From NCBI RefSeq assembly GCF_000350225.1, contig NW_005179027.1:3902-28859 (forward strand): a stretch of DNA of 24,958 bases, read 5' to 3'. The position numbers were made by a program, and so were the translations under genes. Positions 19,323 to 24,958 of this stretch are shown one piece after another. Positions within the stretch are counted from its first letter, which is position 1, and each line of letters opens with the position of its first letter. The notes below the pieces were generated by a model, which was not told the DNA's origin, searched no databases, and worked only from the letters and a program-made list of their open reading frames with translations. This DNA is from Chondrus crispus. Taxonomy: Eukaryota; Rhodophyta; Florideophyceae; Gigartinales; Gigartinaceae.

Positions 19323-22300
19323 TCATTCATCTTTGTACGCCGCTTCTCTATACAAATTGTACACTGATGAATAAAACTTGTCAAATTGCTCTTTGCTCGT
19401 CCGCCCTTGTCTCTCGAACAACACGCTTGTGAGTACTTCATCAAAACGCGAGATCGTGATCTTTGCAACAACCACCACATTCGCCTTTGCTCGTTTGTAC
19501 TCGCATCGCAGCGTAAACATGTCTCCAGACATCTTTTTCAGCGCACCGCCTTTCACGTAGCTGCAGCCATGGTCGATCAGTAATTCTTTGATCGCCTTAA
19601 AACATCGCTCGGGTGCATTGTGCGTTTGGAATTGAGTTGTGCTTTTCGTTTCCAGTCGAGATGACGATCTTCCCAGCAACTGTCGCTTGGCCGAGTGTAT
19701 ACCAGGTAGCCTTCCGAAGAGAGACCGCGCTCCCGATTGCGATGCCACTGTAGCTTTTGTCAGCGGTGGTTGACTCGCTCGGGATACTTGCACACCTTCT
19801 TTGGCATCACTACTGCTACCGCCCTGACTTGTCGCTGGTCCCGTTGCTTGAGACTTACTTGCCTGTGAGCCAACCATCTCGCTCTCATTTTCAATCGCTT
19901 CTTTCTGCCGCCCGGCGTCAGAGGTCATCGGTGAGCTTGATGCAACTACGGAGTCATCCCTGTCTGCCAATGCCGAAGATGGCGAAGTCTGCAATGTTCG
20001 CAACTGTGCCAGATTGTAGCTCTCAATTTCAGTAAGGGTCGCACCTTCTGCCAGCGTATTGCCACTAATGCCGCGAATAGGTTCCCGGAGCCCTGTGCCG
20101 TTTGTTGAAGACGTCTTTTCGGATGACAACCCGTTGGAGCTGGATGATCCTGCGTTCTGGTCACTACCACCGCCACTACCTGTCAGCCATGATTCGGCAC
20201 CTGACGTTGGGATGCCATGAAAATCTTCTCCTATGCCCAACTTCACGAACTCAGGCGTTGGCTCCAGTCCGGGCAGTGGACCTACTCGCCCCCGAGCTGG
20301 AGATGGTATACCTGCAGTTTCACTATCTGTAACGCGAGGGGACGGGATAGAAGAAACAACAGAAGCAACTAAATCCTTCTCAGTAACCGGCGTACGCCCA
20401 TTAGGTGAGAATCGACCAGGACTCACTGCCCTTTTCGGGGGTAACATCTCCTTAATCATATGCGCAGGAACTGCTGACAACACAGGCCCTTGCCCTCCGA
20501 TACGGAGTCCCTCCGCAGGCAAGGGCGCGTGGTTAGTCGCAAGTACCGGCAATTTGCTGTTCATTCTGGGTTCCGTCATTCCTTCAACTGGGTCGCCCAC
20601 GGGCTTACCGTAATTGTAATCGACTGCAGTTTCAGGATACCCGGTTAGAGAGCTGATTGGAATACTACCTGATGTACCGTATAAGACCGGCTGAGCAGGC
20701 CTCATGTTCTGCTGAGGTAGCCTTGTCGGCTCTTTCGCAGGGTCTGGAATATCTGCAAATCGGACAGCTCGCTTCGTAGGAAGAAAATCGTTGCCTAGAT
20801 TTTCTGCTTGCAGACTAGTCGTCCAGATCTGATTCAGCTGCCAGCTCTCCATATTGAATTCTTCACTGTCCGGTACCAGGTCAAAATCCCTTGCCGTTCT
20901 GTTACATTGAACCTTCTCTGCTTCGCTTCTTAACCATTCTCTGCTGTAATCTTCCCTGCACGCATCGTTACCACTGCCTAACTCGGAATACGGCTCTTGC
21001 CCCACATGCGTTCCGATTGGCGCGGCATTCTGACCCCCAACGTTAAGAGATTGCCACGAACGCAGTACGGAGGATCTATATGGACTCGGGATAGACTCAC
21101 CTGTATCAGACATAAATGTATTCACGTGTCCCCCTGCATATGCTATAGCATTCCAACTCGGTCTCCTACTGTCTCTTGGATTTACGATGTGTTCATGTGA
21201 GCTGGACCGTTTCACTCTTGGCTGCTGGACGCCTTCCTCTTTAAGTGCGTGTTGGCCGAACGCATTATTCCAAAGTTGCTGTTTCTCAAGATCACGTGCA
21301 TACCCTTGCGTGAAGCCCATACTCTTGGTTTCCGGTAAGGATCCTTCATTCGACATGTCATTTACGACGCCAAGTCCATTTGCGACATTAGGTGAAGACT
21401 TGGCGCGTCTCAGGGATCTAGTCAGGCTCGTATCCGGTGAGGCAAACCTTACTTGTCGAAGATGTGAACAATGGTAGACTTCGTAGTCCTCTAACTCTTC
21501 AGATTCATATTCTTCACTATGGTCGCCCGTCATAGACGTTGCATTGCTTGTGTTCTCTTCCCTTTCGAGAGGGTATGTGTTGCCGCTTGCTGGCGTGGTG
21601 GAACTCGCCACGTTCATCCCGGAACCCAAGTTTTGGCGGGTACTCTCAAGTCCACGTGTTTGAGGGGCAGCCTGCTGGCCCGCGTCTGATGCGGTAAACT
21701 GAGACGAATATGCAGCCAGTAGATCACCTTCCGCAGTGTTAACGCGATCGCCGAAATCCAAGCTGTCTACAGTCCGGTGCTTCAAGGAAACAGGACGTGT
21801 CTCCACCGTGCCAATCGGCTGTGTGTGAGGCATATGAGGGGTATGGTAGTCCTGCCCAGGATATGCAATTCCTTGCTGCAGTGCATGCATACTTCGGCTC
21901 TGTGGGTTTCTGTGCATTACTGGTGTCAGGGATTCTGATTCTCTTGTAAGCACGGCAGTGGAAAGAAACCTATGGGCCGGGTTCTCTCCTGATGTGTCAA
22001 TCACGGGGGGTGTTGAGTTAAAGGAGTAGGATTGTTCGTTAAACCATTCGTGCGCACGAATTTGCTTCAATGTGTATCTCTCCTTGGGGTCAACCTCGAG
22101 CATATTTCCGATAAGGTCAACTAGACTGGCGGAAAACCAATCTGGATACGGGACATTGCCGTTGACAATGTCGTGAAAGAGGTCTTCTGTCTGCGCGGAA
22201 TTAAAAGGAAGATGGCCAGCTACAAGGTTAAACAAAATGACGCCGCAGGCCCAAATATCAACCTTGGAGCCGGAGTATGTGCCGGGAGAATGCTCGTCGT

Positions 22301-22949
22301 CCAAGCAGACGATTTCGGGGGCAACAAAGTTTGGCGTGCCGCATTGCGTGCGCATAAACAGGGAGGAAGTGACGGAATTCATAAAGCCGGTGCCACCACC
22401 AGCGCCATTTGGACCGCCTCTTTTGAGGTTGCAGAGGCCGAAGTCAGTAATCTTGAGGATTTTGTCGTCAGTGATCATGAGGTTTTCTGGTTTAAGGTCG
22501 CGATGGCAGACGCCTTGTTGATGGCAATGCTGGAGTCCGTCGATGAGCTGTTTGAAAAAGTGTCGCGCATAAGGTTCTGAGAGTTTTGTGTATGCTCGAA
22601 TTTCATTGAACAGCTCGCTTCCCTCGACGAGCTCCATGATGATATAGATCTTGGATGAGGTGGTGAGGACGGATTTCAAGGAAACAACGTTATCGTGATC
22701 AAGACATCGCATGGCGCTGACTTCTTTGCGGACCTGGCGACTGTTTGTGTTTTCGCGAACGTCTCGCTTGTCCATTATCTTGCAGGCATAGCGGTCATCG
22801 GTGCCCTGATGGACGGCAATCTTAACTTTGCTGGTGGCACCTGAACCGATTGTTTCGGTGAGGATGTAAGGACCGACGCGGACACATTTGTCGCTTGGTG
22901 GCAGGCGTTGCGGGCGGACGTATAACGGATAGGGGTGGGTAGAGGCCAT
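19323..22949 (-). CDS. AMPK/CAMKL-family Ser/Thr protein kinase with C-terminal KA1-like domain
   Basis: The protein has 1,208 residues from the ATG at 22949; the longer open frame starts only at a GTG. The kinase domain spans about 28-303: GSGATSKV loop 35-42, ATP lysine K57, helix-C glutamate E76, HRDLKPEN 149-156, DFG 169-171, APE 210-212, all intact. The activation-loop threonine T201 in MRTQCGTPNF sits where AMPK and SnRKs are phosphorylated by LKB1-type kinases. The loop has a Gly-rich insert of about 17 residues after DFGLCNL. Residues 310-1110 are disordered and Ser/Pro/Gly-rich. Residues 1114-1208 resemble a KA1 domain (HGCSYVKGG, VVVVAKITISR), which binds acidic lipids or holds the kinase inactive in MARK, Kin4 and Gin4-type kinases. 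No NAF/FISL motif was noticed, so a CIPK is less likely. The exact subfamily is uncertain. Confidence 0.9.
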   Translation of the reverse strand: MASTHPYPLYVRPQRLPPSDKCVRVGPYILTETIGSGATSKVKIAVHQGTDDRYACKIMDKRDVRENTNSRQVRKEVSAMRCLDHDNVVSLKSVLTTSSKIYIIMELVEGSELFNEIRAYTKLSEPYARHFFKQLIDGLQHCHQQGVCHRDLKPENLMITDDKILKITDFGLCNLKRGGPNGAGGGTGFMNSVTSSLFMRTQCGTPNFVAPEIVCLDDEHSPGTYSGSKVDIWACGVILFNLVAGHLPFNSAQTEDLFHDIVNGNVPYPDWFSASLVDLIGNMLEVDPKERYTLKQIRAHEWFNEQSYSFNSTPPVIDTSGENPAHRFLSTAVLTRESESLTPVMHRNPQSRSMHALQQGIAYPGQDYHTPHMPHTQPIGTVETRPVSLKHRTVDSLDFGDRVNTAEGDLLAAYSSQFTASDAGQQAAPQTRGLESTRQNLGSGMNVASSTTPASGNTYPLEREENTSNATSMTGDHSEEYESEELEDYEVYHCSHLRQVRFASPDTSLTRSLRRAKSSPNVANGLGVVNDMSNEGSLPETKSMGFTQGYARDLEKQQLWNNAFGQHALKEEGVQQPRVKRSSSHEHIVNPRDSRRPSWNAIAYAGGHVNTFMSDTGESIPSPYRSSVLRSWQSLNVGGQNAAPIGTHVGQEPYSELGSGNDACREDYSREWLRSEAEKVQCNRTARDFDLVPDSEEFNMESWQLNQIWTTSLQAENLGNDFLPTKRAVRFADIPDPAKEPTRLPQQNMRPAQPVLYGTSGSIPISSLTGYPETAVDYNYGKPVGDPVEGMTEPRMNSKLPVLATNHAPLPAEGLRIGGQGPVLSAVPAHMIKEMLPPKRAVSPGRFSPNGRTPVTEKDLVASVVSSIPSPRVTDSETAGIPSPARGRVGPLPGLEPTPEFVKLGIGEDFHGIPTSGAESWLTGSGGGSDQNAGSSSSNGLSSEKTSSTNGTGLREPIRGISGNTLAEGATLTEIESYNLAQLRTLQTSPSSALADRDDSVVASSSPMTSDAGRQKEAIENESEMVGSQASKSQATGPATSQGGSSSDAKEGVQVSRASQPPLTKATVASQSGARSLFGRLPGIHSAKRQLLGRSSSRLETKSTTQFQTHNAPERCFKAIKELLIDHGCSYVKGGALKKMSGDMFTLRCEYKRAKANVVVVAKITISRFDEVLTSVLFERQGRTSKEQFDKFYSSVYNLYREAAYKDE

Positions 22950-23345
22950 CAGGTCTGGAGAAAGGGCCTGGGGAGACACAAGGAGGTGGACAGGAATAGA
23001 GAGAAGGCAGCGGTTGGTAATGGATATATTGAAGAAGGGGAAAGGGGGGAGGGGAAGGGCAAGTATGAGGTCGGAAAGGGAAGGGAATGCGGACGACGAA
23101 AGTGATTCAAGTAGACGAGAGTGGGAGGGGAGGAGGGGGAAATGAGAGGGGCAAGAAGGGCCTGTTTGAGGCGCGGCAACACAGAGTTCTTTTTTAACCC
23201 TGCATATGGTATGGGGGTGGGGATGGACATACAGTTGAAGAAGGAGGGGGGGAGGTGTGTATAGTTTATGGGGGTGGGAAACGGAAGATGCGGGAAACGG
23301 AAGGAGAGGTTGAATAGAGGAATTTTAGATTCTGATTTGTCAGGG
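22950..23345 (-). promoter_or_regulatory. purine-run/pyrimidine-rich leader of the kinase gene
   Basis: The plus strand is a long run of G and A (for example AAGAAGGGGAAAGGGG near 23031), so the transcribed leader is C/T-rich. A 228-codon frame through it has no domain and reads as Pro/Ser/Leu low-complexity sequence, so it is not called. Confidence 0.45.
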
Positions 23346-24191
23346 ATATGAGAAGGCGGGGGCTTTCGAGGTGGACTGCTGCATTGCAAAGGCTGCGGAT
23401 GGTAGAAAAGGCGCGTGTGCGGTCGGAATCGGCAGAGTGGAGTGTGCGTGGAGAAGGGGTTAGCGGTGGATTCTCGAAGTTTGTACGTTTGCGCGGGCCA
23501 GTTGGACGGCGGGGATATGTCGGAAAAAAATGCGGCAGTCGGGCCAAATCTCGGCAACGCCCCCCGAGATGATGAAGTGGAGGTCTCGACAGTTCTTACA
23601 CCGCGATGCGTCAAACAAGGTACACAACAGTCCACGAATGTTTACACCGGGTGCTTTGTGGGTTGTCGCTGACGAGCGGCATCTAGAAAAGACGCCCCGT
23701 CTCGCAAATGCAACTAACCTCCGGGGCCGTGATCCGCCTGTGTACGGTGACCGTCCCTGGCGACACTGCTGTCGCTCACCGATATCCTTTCTCTAAATTT
23801 ACTTTCCTCCCCGATGACGCCCCGCCCTTGCTGCTGACGGTCCCGCGCCCACATGGCACACACCTGCCCGCTCTGGCGGCACTGCGGAAGGGTGCAATTT
23901 TTGCATCCCAGCGCATGGGGGGCACAGAAAAGGCATGCACGCAGGTCCGCACCATATCGCATTATGAGTCATACCCGGCAATGGCCCGCCCTACTCCCTC
24001 CTGCACCGTTCCACAGAACCGTACACAATACATGCGCCCAGCAGCCCACCCCACTCGCTTATCTCCCTCCAATCATAGCTCCTCGATCTCCTCGCGTAAC
24101 CAATCGCCTTCTCCGAGCACGTCGCGCTTCGTTGACAATTGACTAAGTGCCTTTAACCATCAGTGTTGGTCCCGCCATGCACTTCCACCAA

Positions 24192-24239
24192 AATTGATCC
24201 AGTCCGGATCATGATCTCATGATCCGGACTGGATCAATT
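24192..24239. repeat. 48-bp near-perfect palindrome (23-bp arms, 2-nt centre)
   Basis: The left arm, 24192-24214, begins AATTGATCCAGTCCGGATC. The right arm, 24217-24239, is its exact reverse complement, and only TC separates them. The pairing ends at an A/G mismatch at the outer edge. Such a perfect arm implies recent origin, an active constraint, or a sequencing/assembly fold-back. Confidence 0.85.
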
Positions 24240-24473
24240 GAAAGCATCAAATGGATCTCGGGGAGAAAGCCAGCAAGGCATGGCAACACGACCAACTTGC
24301 ACCATGCTTACACCTCAGCGGCGGAAGACTTACACTGCGCGCCGACTTTGCTTCGTCTCGTGAAAGGAGGCAGGAGCCAATTGCGTTGTGAAGAGATGTT
24401 CACTCTTCGTATCGCGGTATCGCTGGGTATCGCGAGTGCCAGTCGCTCGACCCCACCCGCTGCCAGTCACAGC

Positions 24474-24496
24474 GCCCTTCTCTCGGAGAGAAGGGC
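24474..24496. repeat. 11-bp inverted repeat with 1-nt centre
   Basis: GCCCTTCTCTC and its exact reverse complement flank a single G. It is GC-rich enough to form a stable hairpin. No coding frame surrounds it. Confidence 0.65.
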
Positions 24497-24679
24497 AAGG
24501 CGTCTACGGTAGCACCGCGTCGCTGCTTCCTCCCGGCTAATTAGCCCAGGTAGACAACGGATACCGAACAGCAGACTTATGTCACTGGGTTATCGTGCCA
24601 GTCGTGTGCACTGTGTAGAGCATCGCGAATCTTAACTGAAAAGCAGCGCGGCAGTAACCGTAGTCGAATTTTGCCTGGA

Positions 24680-24958
24680 TCGTCTCGCGTCTCGGGTGGG
24701 GTGGTCGTTTGTTTCTTCGCGGGCCGCCTCCCACCATTCGCCCCCTTGTCTTCTTTTCCATTTTTTTTTCCCTTTCTTACGTCGCTCTTCTGCTCACGAC
24801 CACGGCCCGCTGCCTCTGCGCTCCACCCCATCAAAACCTTCCCCTCCGCCGCCTCGTCCCCACGTCTTCCCCGCCGCTCCGCCTCCGCTCCCCCGCGCCG
24901 GGGACATCCAACCTTCCTCCACGTTGACCCTCTGCACCTCATTTATCTCTGCATGTCT
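24680..24958 (+). promoter_or_regulatory. pyrimidine-rich leader, probable 5' end of a plus-strand gene beyond the edge
   Basis: The plus strand turns strongly C/T-rich (CCATTTTTTTTTCCCTTTC, then CTCCGCCTCCGCTCCCC), just like the stretch before the HUWE1-like ATG. An ATG at 24953 may be the start codon or may still be leader. The encoded protein cannot be judged. Confidence 0.35.

Larger units (their letters stand above)
23346..24679. other. intergenic region between kinase and right-edge promoter
   Basis: No supported gene in about 1.3 kb. Several overlapping frames on both strands are short and rich in Arg, Pro, Cys and His. The notable content is the 48-bp palindrome and a smaller hairpin. 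Confidence 0.5.

Noticed and set aside
22949..23635. 228-codon minus-strand frame upstream of the kinase
   Set aside because: The Pro/Ser/Leu low-complexity product comes from the pyrimidine-rich leader, with no motif.

Overview
This window is nuclear-type eukaryotic DNA from an intron-poor genome. The evidence is long, almost uninterrupted coding regions; two short spliceosomal introns with GT-AG ends and CTAAC branch-point-like sites; pyrimidine-rich 5' leaders; no ribosome-binding sites or operons; and large multi-domain eukaryotic proteins. My best guess is a red alga (florideophyte-like), from the near-intronless compact genes, mid-range GC and plant/alga-like kinase and UPL features. 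This is inference; an oomycete or another protist is not excluded.

Layout. Positions 1-206 hold a possible fragment of a minus-strand gene leaving the left edge. Positions 207-1080 are intergenic and end in a pyrimidine-rich leader. Positions 1081-9521 (+) hold a giant HUWE1/TOM1/UPL1-family protein. I rebuild its start as a 12-codon first exon plus a 191-nt intron. It keeps the DUF908/DUF913 armadillo region and the UBA but has no HECT catalytic domain in this window. Positions 9522-11210 hold a decayed reading frame (possibly a Myb/SANT-like, transposon-type DNA-binding protein) followed by several inverted and direct repeats. Positions 11211-13691 (-) hold a two-exon gene for a Pro/Gln-rich, TPR-like protein. 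Positions 13692-16145 are mostly intergenic, with a short 15-nt periodic array, a plausible unlisted 71-residue gene at 13990-14205 (-) and ambiguous open frames at 15099-15902. Positions 16146-18479 (-) hold an armadillo-repeat protein. Positions 18480-19322 are intergenic. Positions 19323-22949 (-) hold an AMPK-related kinase with a C-terminal KA1-like domain. Positions 22950-24958 are intergenic, with a 48-bp near-perfect palindrome, and end in another pyrimidine-rich leader that suggests a plus-strand gene starting at or beyond the right edge.

The genes look like independent housekeeping or regulatory genes (ubiquitin scaffold, TPR-like protein, ARM-repeat protein, kinase). I see no sign of a cluster acting as one system. 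The points most worth checking are the HECT-less HUWE1-like gene with a decayed mobile-element-like frame immediately behind it, the 71-residue small gene, the dispersed gapped repeat shared by two intergenic regions, and the long palindrome near the right edge.
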